DNA from: SZUA-22 sp963751695
GTDB taxonomy: Bacteria > Bacteroidota > Ignavibacteria > Ignavibacteriales > Melioribacteraceae
Direction: 5' to 3'
Assembly (NCBI GenBank): GCA_963751695.1
Contig: CAVVVP010000009.1
Location: forward strand, 496,001 to 560,000
DNA length: 64,000 nt
The notes beneath the pieces were generated by a model. The model made no database searches. It saw nothing but the letters and a program-made list of their open reading frames with translations, and was not told where the DNA came from. Below, one piece after another: positions 45,386 to 55,018 of this stretch (the stretch's first letter is position 1; every line of letters begins with the position of its first letter). The position numbers and the translations under genes were made by a program.

Positions 45386-46405
45386 ATGAGAAAAAATATT
45401 ATTACTATAATTATTTCAGTCTTTGTTCTAAGCTTATTCGTTAATGGTCATTCAGATGCGCAGGATCAAAAGAAATTAGGCCAGACCGGAATGAAATTCC
45501 TTGGCGTTTCAACTGATGCAAGAGTTTCTGGAATGAGTGATGCTATAACATCGGTTTTTGGCAACTCGACAGCGATGCTTTACAATCCCGCCGGTATGGC
45601 AGATCTTAAAAATACATTTGATGTTTCCGTTGGAAATCTTCAATGGATTGCTGATATCAACTACTTGTATGCTACTGTTGCCTTCCAACCATTCTCGGAA
45701 AATTATGGAATATTTGGATTTTCGGTTGTAAGGGTTGACTATGGAGATTTTATTGGAACGATCAGAAGAGATAACGATCAAGGATTTGAGGAAGTTGGAA
45801 CGTTCGCCCCCTCTTCAATGGTTATTGGATTCAGTTATGCTAAAATGCTTTCTCAAAAATTCGGAATTGGTGCAAACATTAAATATGCCAGACAATCACT
45901 AGGTAGTGGTGTTGTTGGATTTAATTCTGATGGATCTTATAAAACAGAAAGTTTTACTGCAGATGTTTTTGCATTCGATTTTGGTTTAATTTATCGCACT
46001 GGGTTTAAGAGTCTTAATATTGGAATGAGCGTTAGCAATTTTTCGCAAGAGATTGAATTCATTGAAGAAGGTTTCCAATTACCGTTGTTATTCAAGATAG
46101 GAGTCTCGATGGATATGCTGGATCTACTTGATGTGGATAAAGAAGTTCACTCATTACTCTTATCAGTCGATGCCACACACCCAAGAGACTATCCAGAACA
46201 ATTTTTAATCGGAGCTGAATATTTGTTCCTAAATAGTTTTGCTTTACGAGTTGGTTATAAATCACCAACAGATATTGGTGGATTTAGTGCTGGTGCTGGT
46301 GTTAAGGCAGATCTTGGAGGAATGGGTCTTGGGGTTGATTATAGTTACGCACCCGCTGATGTTTTTGACAATGTTCATAGAATTGCAGTAAAGTTCGGAT
46401 TTTAA
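45386..46405 (+). CDS. PorV/PorQ-like outer-membrane barrel protein (copy 2)
   Basis: I use ATG 45386 (339 residues); a possible start at 45374 would add four residues, and an open frame reaching back to 45287 would overlap the previous gene. A signal peptide (IITIIISVFVLSLFVNGHSDAQ) is followed by KKLGQTGMKFLGVSTDARVSGMSDAITSVFGNSTAMLYNPAGMADL, the PorV/PorQ start, and a FadL-like barrel that ends with VKFGF. It resembles copy 1 in length, order and motif spacing. It is 25 bases after the secreted protein and is followed by a lipoprotein. Confidence 0.82.
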   Translation: MRKNIITIIISVFVLSLFVNGHSDAQDQKKLGQTGMKFLGVSTDARVSGMSDAITSVFGNSTAMLYNPAGMADLKNTFDVSVGNLQWIADINYLYATVAFQPFSENYGIFGFSVVRVDYGDFIGTIRRDNDQGFEEVGTFAPSSMVIGFSYAKMLSQKFGIGANIKYARQSLGSGVVGFNSDGSYKTESFTADVFAFDFGLIYRTGFKSLNIGMSVSNFSQEIEFIEEGFQLPLLFKIGVSMDMLDLLDVDKEVHSLLLSVDATHPRDYPEQFLIGAEYLFLNSFALRVGYKSPTDIGGFSAGAGVKADLGGMGLGVDYSYAPADVFDNVHRIAVKFGF

Positions 46406-46455
46406 CATGTTTATAAAGTTTAATTACATCTGGTCAAAATAGAGGATTTAAACAG

Positions 46456-47670
46456 ATGAAGAAAAAATTTAAAATAATGAAGATATTAAAGGTCACTTGT
46501 TCTCTTCTTTTACTAAACCTTTTAATTCTTAGTTGCTCGCAAGATGTGACCCCGAGTCTTTACGATTCAGTTACTGATGGTGCTGAAACTCCAGTAATTA
46601 ATAGCATCTCTCCAGAAAGTGGTCTTGCCGGTATAACTGAGTTTACTATTAGCGGAGAGAATTTTTCAACAGTACTTGAAGAAAACACTGTTTACTTCGG
46701 TACTACTCCTGGAGTTGTACTTTCTGCTACAGCAACTCAACTTGTTGTGCTTCCCCCAAATGTGGTTCAAGATTCTATGGTTGTTAAAATGAACACTACG
46801 GCTACATTATTTAGCAATACAGTAATGGTTGATCTCAAATCCGCGGTAAATGAAGTTTATGCTTTTGCAGATTTTGAACAACCATATGCAATTACCGCTG
46901 ATAAAGTCGGGAATTTATATTTATCATTTGTGAGCGACAATGCTGGAAAAGGTGTTAAAAAGTTAACACCGGAAGGTGAATTACTAGATTTTGCACCAAA
47001 AGGTGGTGAAACTTTTTATTTTGGACTACAGTACGGACCAGAAGGAATTCTTTATGGTGCAAGAGGTGTAAGAGCATTATTTAAAATTGAGGAAGGACAA
47101 GCTCCAGCGGTTTATGCTGTTTTTGATAATGGAACTTCAATGTTTGATATTGATTTTGATAGTGAGCATAATATATGGGCTGGAGGTAAAGGAGGTAAGA
47201 TTTATAGAGTCCCAGCAAATCCTTCAGGAACTGGCGATTGGAAATCCTTTGAGTTCGAACCAAACGTAAATGCTCTTAAGGTTTATAATGGGTATCTATA
47301 TATTTCTGGTTCCAGCGAAACTTCCGAAGATATTTACCGTATGCAAATAATTTCATCTGATAGTCTAGGAGCTCCGGAAGTAGTATTTTCTTTATCATCT
47401 AACTTAGCCATGGGAGTTATTGCAAATGTAATTACTTTTTCAGCTGATGGTCAGATGTTTTTAGGAACTAACGATGTTGACCCAATTAAGTTTGTTAATC
47501 CAGATGGATCTTTTGGAGATCAATATGTTGGAGTATTGTCTCCTGAGATGATAAGTTTTACATGGGGAATGGGTGATGAATTATTTGTAACTATGGCAAA
47601 TGAATCTGCTCAGACGATTTATTCAGTAAATATGCAAAAAAGTGGTGCTCCACAATTTGGCAGAGAATAG
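46456..47670 (+). CDS. Lipoprotein with IPT/TIG domain and beta-propeller
   Basis: The 404-residue protein has a lipoprotein signal (LLLLNLLILSCSQD, with the acylated Cys near residue 27). Residues about 45-115 are an IPT/TIG Ig-like domain (PVINSISPESGLAGITEFTISGENF). The rest has repeating blades (YAITADKVGNLYLSFV, LQYGPEGILYGARGV, FDIDFDSEHNIWAGGKGGKIYRV) typical of an SMP-30/NHL-type propeller. It is probably an outer-membrane lipoprotein. It follows the second PorV-like gene by 50 bases with an AGAGGA ribosome-binding site. Its partner may be the next gene, which has the same kind of propeller. Confidence 0.75.
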   Translation: MKKKFKIMKILKVTCSLLLLNLLILSCSQDVTPSLYDSVTDGAETPVINSISPESGLAGITEFTISGENFSTVLEENTVYFGTTPGVVLSATATQLVVLPPNVVQDSMVVKMNTTATLFSNTVMVDLKSAVNEVYAFADFEQPYAITADKVGNLYLSFVSDNAGKGVKKLTPEGELLDFAPKGGETFYFGLQYGPEGILYGARGVRALFKIEEGQAPAVYAVFDNGTSMFDIDFDSEHNIWAGGKGGKIYRVPANPSGTGDWKSFEFEPNVNALKVYNGYLYISGSSETSEDIYRMQIISSDSLGAPEVVFSLSSNLAMGVIANVITFSADGQMFLGTNDVDPIKFVNPDGSFGDQYVGVLSPEMISFTWGMGDELFVTMANESAQTIYSVNMQKSGAPQFGRE

Positions 47671-47844
47671 AAGTTTTTTAAATATTTTGTTTTACTCAGT
47701 TTTGGGAGATAATTATTGGTTTATAAAGGTATAATGTAATGGTTTTTTGGATTGCATTTTACATAAATTATGTTGATTTTCCAGGACGTTTTTATAACTA
47801 ACTAACTTATTTCTTATAACTTTTTCTCATTAATAGGAGGTATT

Positions 47845-50232
47845 ATGATGAAAAAAATCTTTACTATGTTAGCTATTGTTTCATTGTTTGCATCAGCACT
47901 CAATGCTCAATGGACTGACAAGGGTGCTTTCCCAGATACGAGTTTCACTGGAAGCACACATGGTATAGCTGTTGATCCGGACGGTAAAATTTGGTGGACG
48001 AGTTATTATGCCCAAGTCGAATGGATCGATGGTGAAGATACTTTAGCCACTTCTGGAATCAGAGTTTTTAATGCTGATGGTACTGAAGCGGATTTTTCTC
48101 CAGTTGTGACAGTTGCAACTGGTGGTGGATTTGTTGTTGATACTCTTACTGGTGCAGCACGAGGTTTAGCTGCTGATCATGAAGGGAACATTATTTATGT
48201 TCAATCTGGAACCAACAAAATGTTCAAGATCAATTATCAAACCGGTGAAGGTATGGCCAGAGCTGATCTTACAGAACCTGGTTCTTCTCCAACTGGTCCT
48301 GGAATTGATGCAAATGGCATCATTTACGTTGGTCCAGTGGTTGGGGGTGACGGAACACAAATTGCAACATACGACTCAGACTTAAACTATCTGGGTAGTG
48401 CTGTTGATGGTCCTCCAGATATCGCTAGATGTTTGGAAGTATCTGATGATGGAAATACAATCTATTGGACAGCATTCACAGGTGCTCAGCAAATGTGGAT
48501 ATACAATCGTGCAGATGAATTTTCTCCTTATGCGCTTCAAGATACTGTACTTAAAGGCATGTCAATTGAAACAGCTAGATTAAATCCAGCAACTGGCCAT
48601 TTATGGGTTTCAAATGATTCAAGAGGTTTAAGTTATACTTCACCTACATGGTTTGCATATGACCCTGCAACCAAAACCTTGGTTGATAGTTTCCATTATA
48701 CACCTAAAGTTCCTGATGCGGCTGACACCTATCCTCGAGGAATAGATTTCTCTCCAGACGGCATGACAGCTTATGTTGGAACTTTCTCAAATGTACAATA
48801 CGGTATTATGAAATTTGAAAAAGGTGCAGCTTCTTTCTCTCGAATTACATTTGAATGCGATATGAGTGTTCAAATAGCTAAAGGTGAATTTGATGCTGCT
48901 ACCGGTACTATGTCATTAGCTGGAACATTGAACGGTTGGGATCCAGCTGCTACTCCAATGTTAGATGATAATGCTGATCAAGTGTATGATGTTACAGTTG
49001 ATCTCTCTCCTGGTGATACAGTTAAATTCAAATTCGTTAAAAATGGCGACGGCTGGGAATCTGTTCCTGACAGAGAATATGTAGTTCCATTTGGTGCCGA
49101 TACTTTCAATGCATTTTTTGATGATGATGATGGTAAGGAAAAAGTCGAAATTACATTAGGATTTGCTGTTAACATGGAATTCGAGATTGTATCTGGTAGA
49201 TTTAATCCTGCCAGTGATACAGTATCTTCAAGAGGAAACCATAATGGATGGACTGGCGACACAGTGCTAGAACCTTCCGTAAGTGATCCTAATGTTTATG
49301 AAGGTACTCAACAATTCGAAGTACTTCCAGACGATGTTATATTTTTCAAATATGCATACATAACTGCTTCAGGTACAAATTGGGAAACAAATCCTCCAAC
49401 TGGATCAGGAAATTATGAGTATACTATTACACAAGCAGATGTAGACGGGCTGTTTGCAGACATAAATGAAGGTAACGCTCCAAGGTACTATAACAATGCA
49501 ACACTCGAAACGGTTGTTACTCAAGAATCTACAATCAGATTTGTAGTTGATATGAATGGTGCAACCGACGGTAATGGGACAGCATTCCCATCATTAGACA
49601 ATGTAGTTATAGCAGGTGCAAATCCACCTCTTGCATGGCCGGATGGTGGATGGCCAGATTCTGATCAAGATCTCGTTATCTTTATGTTTGATGACGGTAC
49701 TAATGGTGACGAAACAGCCGGCGACGGCTTCTGGACAAAGGAAGTTGTTTTCCCACAATATTCACCACTTGATATAGAGTACAAATACGGTGCAAACTGG
49801 GGTCTAGCTTCAAATAATGGCGCTAATGATAACGAAGGTGGTGTTGGTAATAACCATCATGCATTATTATTCCCAAGTTTCTGGTATGGCGATACAGAAG
49901 ATGTATTTGGCGTACTTGAATCTAAAGATGTTGTAAACAGTGTTGAGCAAATTGGCGTTGGAGTTCCTGAAGTTTATACATTAGGACAAAACTATCCAAA
50001 CCCATTCAACCCAACAACGAATATTAACTTCTCTATTCCAGAAAGCGGATTAGTAACATTGAAAGTTTACAACATTCTTGGTCAACAAGTTGTTGAATTA
50101 GTAAATGACTTCAAATCTGCTGGAACATATGAAGTAAACTTTGACGCTTCTGATCTTACTAGTGGAATGTATGTATATACAATTAAGGCTGGTAACTTCA
50201 CTGCGACAAAGAAAATGATGCTTCTCAAATAA
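47845..50232 (+). CDS. Secreted beta-propeller/carbohydrate-binding-like protein with T9SS sorting domain
   Basis: A strong AGGAGGT site precedes ATG 47845 (795 residues). A signal peptide (IFTMLAIVSLFASALNAQ) is followed by a propeller-like region (GIAVDPDGKIWWTSYYAQ, LAADHEGNIIYVQSG, ARLNPATGHLWVSNDSRG; residues 25-325). Then come at least two modules like CBM20-type starch-binding or similar beta-sandwich domains (MSLAGTLNGWDPAATPMLDD...TVKFKFVKNGDGWESV; VSSRGNHNGWTGDT), one related module near WTKEVVFPQYSPLDIEYKYG, and a canonical NYPNPFNPTTNINFSIP sorting domain ending KKMMLLK. It is probably an abundant surface protein. Confidence 0.82.
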   Translation: MMKKIFTMLAIVSLFASALNAQWTDKGAFPDTSFTGSTHGIAVDPDGKIWWTSYYAQVEWIDGEDTLATSGIRVFNADGTEADFSPVVTVATGGGFVVDTLTGAARGLAADHEGNIIYVQSGTNKMFKINYQTGEGMARADLTEPGSSPTGPGIDANGIIYVGPVVGGDGTQIATYDSDLNYLGSAVDGPPDIARCLEVSDDGNTIYWTAFTGAQQMWIYNRADEFSPYALQDTVLKGMSIETARLNPATGHLWVSNDSRGLSYTSPTWFAYDPATKTLVDSFHYTPKVPDAADTYPRGIDFSPDGMTAYVGTFSNVQYGIMKFEKGAASFSRITFECDMSVQIAKGEFDAATGTMSLAGTLNGWDPAATPMLDDNADQVYDVTVDLSPGDTVKFKFVKNGDGWESVPDREYVVPFGADTFNAFFDDDDGKEKVEITLGFAVNMEFEIVSGRFNPASDTVSSRGNHNGWTGDTVLEPSVSDPNVYEGTQQFEVLPDDVIFFKYAYITASGTNWETNPPTGSGNYEYTITQADVDGLFADINEGNAPRYYNNATLETVVTQESTIRFVVDMNGATDGNGTAFPSLDNVVIAGANPPLAWPDGGWPDSDQDLVIFMFDDGTNGDETAGDGFWTKEVVFPQYSPLDIEYKYGANWGLASNNGANDNEGGVGNNHHALLFPSFWYGDTEDVFGVLESKDVVNSVEQIGVGVPEVYTLGQNYPNPFNPTTNINFSIPESGLVTLKVYNILGQQVVELVNDFKSAGTYEVNFDASDLTSGMYVYTIKAGNFTATKKMMLLK

Positions 50233-50274
50233 TCTGAGTATCATTAAATATTCTGAGAACTTAGTTCTCAAAAG

Positions 50275-50301
50275 AAAAGCCGGCTTTGATAGCCGGCTTT
50301 T
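50275..50301. terminator. Bidirectional rho-independent terminator
   Basis: An 11-bp perfect inverted repeat (50275-50285 with 50291-50301, loop TTGAT) has an AGCCGGCT core with A and T runs outside. It lies between the convergent genes at 47845 (+) and 50351 (-) and serves both. Confidence 0.88.
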
Positions 50302-50350
50302 TTATTCCCAGATTAAGAAAAACGTACGGTAGGATAGAATATTAAAGTAA

Positions 50351-52327
50351 TTATTTGTTCTTTTCTACGGCCTTGAATAACTGCTTCTGCAATGATTTTG
50401 CGCCACTGTAGTTTGGATTGATCATTAAGCAGTTATCAATTGCTGATAATGCTTTCGTATAATCACCTTTCTTTAAGTAAGCACCGGAAAGATTAAAAAA
50501 TACTTGGTCATCAAAAGAATTCAATTTAACACTTCTTTCTAGATATTGAACTGCTTTTCCAATATTTTCTTTTGAAAGGGAAATAATTCCTATCCACTTA
50601 GAAGCGAAAGCATTTGGAGAGATTTTATCGTATTTTTCTAAGTAGGGCAAAACTTCATCGAACATTTTTAATTGCAATAAATTGCTGGTGACCATGTCGT
50701 AATATTCGCTAATAAACGGATATTGAAATATTACATTATCCATTTCCTTTAAATAATTTTCAATATCTCCAGCTTTCAAAAAGCGCTTTGCAAGATTCCT
50801 ATGTGCTTTTTCCCAAGTAATTTTGTTTTCAAGAACTAAAAGGGCAAGTGAATCTGAGTAATTGGTTCTGTTTAGTTGCTTGAGTATATTTGTATCAGAA
50901 GCCCTTTTCTCCTTAAATGGCCAATCATTTTTAAGAAGAGTTATTCTGAATTTTGCAATTGTTTCATCCAACTCAGTAAAATCATAATTAGAAACTACAT
51001 ACTTATCTTGTTCATCACTAGTTTGGCTAATTTTAGAAGCAGCAGGTAAGTAGTTCTGATTAAGCATCTCGTCAAAAAACAATTTACCAATAATTTGATA
51101 TCCTTCCAGTGTTGGATGAAGATGATCGGTCATGAGGTTTTCACCAACAATTCCCTTGGGGCTGATAGCATTAAATGTAGAATCTGTCTTTATTACGGGA
51201 TAACTAAATTCAGTTGCCAGATCGTAGATTATACTGTTTATTTTAGAGGGAGCTCTAAAGCGAAGTCCATCAAGGTCTTTAGCTTCATAAAAATATTGTA
51301 ATGCTTCTTCTTGATGTCCAAACTCTAAAACATCATTAGCTTTTTCAAAAGCAAGATCAGCAGACTGAACCGCTGGAATGTCAACTGAAATAAATGGTTT
51401 CTGATCTTTCAAATTGCTGGAGAGATCAGAAAGGATTACTTTAACATTTTTCTGTTTGGTCAATTTGAGAATATCTCTAAGATTCCCCTCAAATTGCTTT
51501 AATCCCGTATTATATGTCTCCGAATTTAATTCAATAGTCTGTTCTTTTGCCATCCTTGACATTAATGTTCCAGTTCTTTTTTCATTAGATGAAAAGAGCT
51601 GTACAACTGCTTGAATTCCATTTCGAATAAGTTGAATAGTCTTATAATGGTTTATCGAGAGCATAAAATTAACCAGACCACGCGAGTTGCCCAGTGTTTC
51701 AAGAGATCCGGCCCCAAGCGCTCCATAATATTCGTTATGTCCTGCATATATTAAAATGATATCGGGTTCCTGCTCAAGAATTCCTGGAAGTATATCAAGT
51801 AAAGCATAACTATTAATCGCGGTCATCGCGCAGTTTATTACTTCTATCTGTTTATATGGGTAAACAAGTTCGAGTCTTTTACGAACGTATTTTGCCAAAG
51901 AACCATTTGGAGAAAATGGATAACCAGCTGCACTGCTTCCCCCTAGCACAAATACTCTGATTGCACCAGGTTTCTTTTTTATGTCGAATAAATCTTGAGA
52001 AGGATGAGGAATGTTTTCGGTTTGATAGAAATACCGAAAAGCAATATCACTATTCAGCATCATTTTCTGATTATCAACACGCTCCCATTGGTTATATTCC
52101 AGTCCATAGTTGAAATAGCTTAATGAGAATTCAAGTAGAATGATTGCAGCAAAGGGGATCAAAATCAGAATAAAATTATAATACCAAGGATACTTTTTAC
52201 TCTCAATAGTTCTTCGATAAACTCTTACTCTTTCTGAAGAAATTCCAAGATTTTTTGCAATCCGGGTATCAGAAAGTTTCCCCTTGTAGGTTCTTATATA
52301 TCTTTTTTGTTTATTGTTAAGTGCCAC
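50351..52327 (-). CDS. HTH-TM-SGNH hydrolase-TPR protein
   Basis: The 658-residue protein starts with GTG at 52327. Residues about 10-40 look like a small helix-turn-helix (LSDTRIAKNLGISSERVRVYRRTI), then one membrane segment (YNFILILIPFAAIILLEFSLS) at about 50-70. Residues about 115-420 are an SGNH/GDSL hydrolase: IRVFVLGGSSAAGYPF (nucleophile Ser), IYAGHNEYYG (Asn block) and TDHLHPTLEGYQ (Asp and His). The last 130 residues hold TPR-like helical pairs (GKAVQYLERSVKLNS, GDYTKALSAIDNCLMINPNYSGAK). The hydrolase and TPR part probably faces the periplasm. I know no single function for this arrangement; ester cleavage of a lipid or glycan is inferred. Confidence 0.72.
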   Translation of the reverse strand: MALNNKQKRYIRTYKGKLSDTRIAKNLGISSERVRVYRRTIESKKYPWYYNFILILIPFAAIILLEFSLSYFNYGLEYNQWERVDNQKMMLNSDIAFRYFYQTENIPHPSQDLFDIKKKPGAIRVFVLGGSSAAGYPFSPNGSLAKYVRKRLELVYPYKQIEVINCAMTAINSYALLDILPGILEQEPDIILIYAGHNEYYGALGAGSLETLGNSRGLVNFMLSINHYKTIQLIRNGIQAVVQLFSSNEKRTGTLMSRMAKEQTIELNSETYNTGLKQFEGNLRDILKLTKQKNVKVILSDLSSNLKDQKPFISVDIPAVQSADLAFEKANDVLEFGHQEEALQYFYEAKDLDGLRFRAPSKINSIIYDLATEFSYPVIKTDSTFNAISPKGIVGENLMTDHLHPTLEGYQIIGKLFFDEMLNQNYLPAASKISQTSDEQDKYVVSNYDFTELDETIAKFRITLLKNDWPFKEKRASDTNILKQLNRTNYSDSLALLVLENKITWEKAHRNLAKRFLKAGDIENYLKEMDNVIFQYPFISEYYDMVTSNLLQLKMFDEVLPYLEKYDKISPNAFASKWIGIISLSKENIGKAVQYLERSVKLNSFDDQVFFNLSGAYLKKGDYTKALSAIDNCLMINPNYSGAKSLQKQLFKAVEKNK

Positions 52328-52429
52328 AAATTTATTTTTTTTCTTGTGAATCAGTTACAAAAATACAACAATATGATGAGTATTTCACTTCTAATAAATT
52401 ATATTGACTACATAAGGGGGTGTGTAAAA

Positions 52430-54934
52430 CTATTTTAGAAGCATCATTTTGTTAGTCTGAATTTGATTCCCGGAAATGAGTTGGTAATAATATATACCTG
52501 AGGAAAGATTTGATGCATCGAATTCTACACTGTAAAATCCTGATGCTTGTGTTTGGTTAACTAAAACGGATACTTCTCTTCCCAAGACATCAAATATTTT
52601 TAAGCTAACCTTTGCACCACTATTTCTTGTTTCATTGGGAATCTTATATTCTATTGTTGTTGTGGGATTAAAAGGATTTGGATAATTCTGATAAAGTTCG
52701 AATTCATTAGGAAGCGATCTGTTATCATGAATAGAAACAATTGCATCTGGATAAACTAAACGAAGATTATCAATCGATATATCACCAGTATAGATAGTAC
52801 CAGCTTCTCTATCACTTCCTAGAATAAATGCTATTTTTTTTATTGTTAATGGAAAATGAAATACAGCATTCTCCGTTAAAACTACCGGATCTTCAAAGTC
52901 AGAAAAGAGAGTATCAAATTTTTCAGATGAATCAATCGGTTTGTTCATCAGCAATGCAAATTCTTCTTCATTATTATTGCACACTATAAAAGCTGCAGTA
53001 TGCTTTTTATCATCTGAGAGAATATCAATGCTAATGTTTTCAGGTATGCCGAATATTTGAAAAATTTTGTTCAAGTAAGCCCAATTGATCACTCCATTCT
53101 GATAGGTAAAACTATAGTTTAATTCCAGTGAATAATTTCCATTCGTTGAGTTTCCACTCTCATGAATAATACTACTTGCTGATGTGTCGATGTTCTCGCC
53201 CGTTAGTGACCAACCTTCTAAGTTCTCAAATGAATCTAACAATTGTACTCCACTGCCAAGCTCAATTTGGACAGAAGCTGTATCGCTTACAGTTCCAAAA
53301 GTTGCGATAACTTTTGTTTCACCAGTTTTAAATCCATTAAAAACACCAGTAGAATCAATGGAGCCTATTGTCTCATCAGTTACTTGCCAATGATACTGAC
53401 TACTTTTTAGTTTGATCTCATATCCATTTAGATCGAAAGATTTTACTTCAAAGTTTATGCTAGTTGAAGTGTCCGTTACAGATGTTTGAGGAGCTAATTC
53501 AATTCTTACGATTGAATTTACAACGACCAAAGAAGTATCAAACAATCCTTGATATTCTGCAATTACAAATCCAGTATCTGATTCCGAGCCAGCTTTAAAA
53601 AATCCATCAGATGAGATTGTCCCTATATCATTAATAACAGAATATGTCACTTCACTACTATTTATTGGAATAGAATTATAGTATTCATCAAATCCTCCAG
53701 TAGAAAATTGATACGTGCTATCTCGAAAGACCTTTGCAAACTCTGTGTTAAGTCTAATTCGAGTCAATTCTCCCTTGGGAGCTGTCGATACTACAAACAG
53801 GGCATTAGAGACACTTCGCTCGCCACCTCCGTCAGAAGGAGAGTTAGCGATCTCGTTCCTCACCACCATTGTTGTTGAACCACCGCCGTCAAGATTTAAT
53901 CCGCGATGTACACCAATCCCGACCATAAAATCAGCTAGTTCTGGAAGGGACATTCCCCTACTTATAGTCTGTCGGCCATCTACAGTTATGAAGTATAGGT
54001 AGTCACCATTTTCAGAATAACCAGCTGCTGTGCGAGGATGTCTGGCTGTAGCAAAAGTATTAGATCCTCCTTCCGCAGCATAACAATCTAGAGCACAATT
54101 TTCTCCATCTGTAACTATTTTAGGAAATCCACCTACTGTTGTAATTGTTCTATTCAATGCGTTATGCAAATTATGATAAATAATTATTGTGTCTCCAACC
54201 TCAATATTTTCATCAATAAAAGTTTTCGCCGATCCATGACCGGAAAGAACAGCATTTCCTTCAGTAATTGCATTATTACCAACTCCACTAGTTTTATTTG
54301 TCACAACACAATAGACTGAGTCATTAACTAGCCATTCATTAATTGGTCTAATTGAAAATTCACTACCATAAATATTAGTCCCAGTTGAGTTACCGAAATA
54401 TGAATTGTAAAATGTTAGGTGATCAGCATCGCGAATGCGATTAATACCATTGATAGTTCTAGATCCATTTTTTGTTATCAATTGGCTTTGAAGAGACAAG
54501 ACATTAATAAAAGGATTATATGAATCATCTAATCCTATTGCAGATCTTGGATAAGGTGAGGTTATCAATTCTCCTTCTCTTACTTGGGCTCCAACTGGAG
54601 GACCACTGTAGTCAAAGAAATCAGCATTTATTCCACCAATCATATAATGAGAATCCTCATCATATCTTAAAGACATAGAGGACGTTCTCTCCAATCCAGC
54701 AATAACATCGTTTGCCATTACTGATTCAATTTTTAGATCAGTCTGTTTCAAATCAATTTTCAACACATTCAATGTCCAAGGGACATTTTTTTCCTCCACA
54801 TAAAAGTGATGAACTCCTTTTCCAACCTCTCTTATAAAGAGGGTGTCGAACTGGTTTTGACCAAATAAATTGGATATATTAACCAGTAGAAAGAGGAATA
54901 TTATTGTTTTGATTCTGAGTCCTTTTTGATTCAT
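52430..54934 (-). CDS. Phosphodiester glycosidase (NAGPA-like) with Ig-like domain and T9SS sorting domain
   Basis: I use ATG 54934 (834 residues); 20 residues would be added by starting at 54994 but the hydrophobic signal KGLRIKTIIFLFLLVNISNLFGQ begins after 54934. Residues about 70-400 have the NAGPA/phosphodiester glycosidase pattern, including YMIGGINADFFDY, AAGYSENGDYLYFITVDGRQTISRGMSLPELADFM and GLNLDGGGSTTMVVRN. After this come Big_2-like Ig domains (TYSVINDIGTISSDGFF; WQVTDETIGSIDSTGVF), a galactose-binding-like region, and a NYPNPFNPTTTIEYKIP sorting domain. It should act outside the cell on sugar-phosphate diesters, perhaps capping groups or wall polymers. Confidence 0.8.
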   Translation of the reverse strand: MNQKGLRIKTIIFLFLLVNISNLFGQNQFDTLFIREVGKGVHHFYVEEKNVPWTLNVLKIDLKQTDLKIESVMANDVIAGLERTSSMSLRYDEDSHYMIGGINADFFDYSGPPVGAQVREGELITSPYPRSAIGLDDSYNPFINVLSLQSQLITKNGSRTINGINRIRDADHLTFYNSYFGNSTGTNIYGSEFSIRPINEWLVNDSVYCVVTNKTSGVGNNAITEGNAVLSGHGSAKTFIDENIEVGDTIIIYHNLHNALNRTITTVGGFPKIVTDGENCALDCYAAEGGSNTFATARHPRTAAGYSENGDYLYFITVDGRQTISRGMSLPELADFMVGIGVHRGLNLDGGGSTTMVVRNEIANSPSDGGGERSVSNALFVVSTAPKGELTRIRLNTEFAKVFRDSTYQFSTGGFDEYYNSIPINSSEVTYSVINDIGTISSDGFFKAGSESDTGFVIAEYQGLFDTSLVVVNSIVRIELAPQTSVTDTSTSINFEVKSFDLNGYEIKLKSSQYHWQVTDETIGSIDSTGVFNGFKTGETKVIATFGTVSDTASVQIELGSGVQLLDSFENLEGWSLTGENIDTSASSIIHESGNSTNGNYSLELNYSFTYQNGVINWAYLNKIFQIFGIPENISIDILSDDKKHTAAFIVCNNNEEEFALLMNKPIDSSEKFDTLFSDFEDPVVLTENAVFHFPLTIKKIAFILGSDREAGTIYTGDISIDNLRLVYPDAIVSIHDNRSLPNEFELYQNYPNPFNPTTTIEYKIPNETRNSGAKVSLKIFDVLGREVSVLVNQTQASGFYSVEFDASNLSSGIYYYQLISGNQIQTNKMMLLK

Positions 54935-55018
54935 ATCAGTTTCCACTAATTGTTGTTTTGCTAATATGAAAATTACTAAAATTGAAAATAGCATCTGAAT
55001 TTTTTATTGAGAGGCACT

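Noticed and set aside
40097..46405. SusC/SusD polysaccharide utilisation locus.
   Set aside because: No SusD-like lipoprotein follows either receptor; the genes after them are VPNPY-type proteins and PorV-like barrels.
29438..50232. Prophage or insertion sequence as the source of the surface-protein block.
   Set aside because: No transposase, integrase, terminal repeats or phage structural genes were seen.
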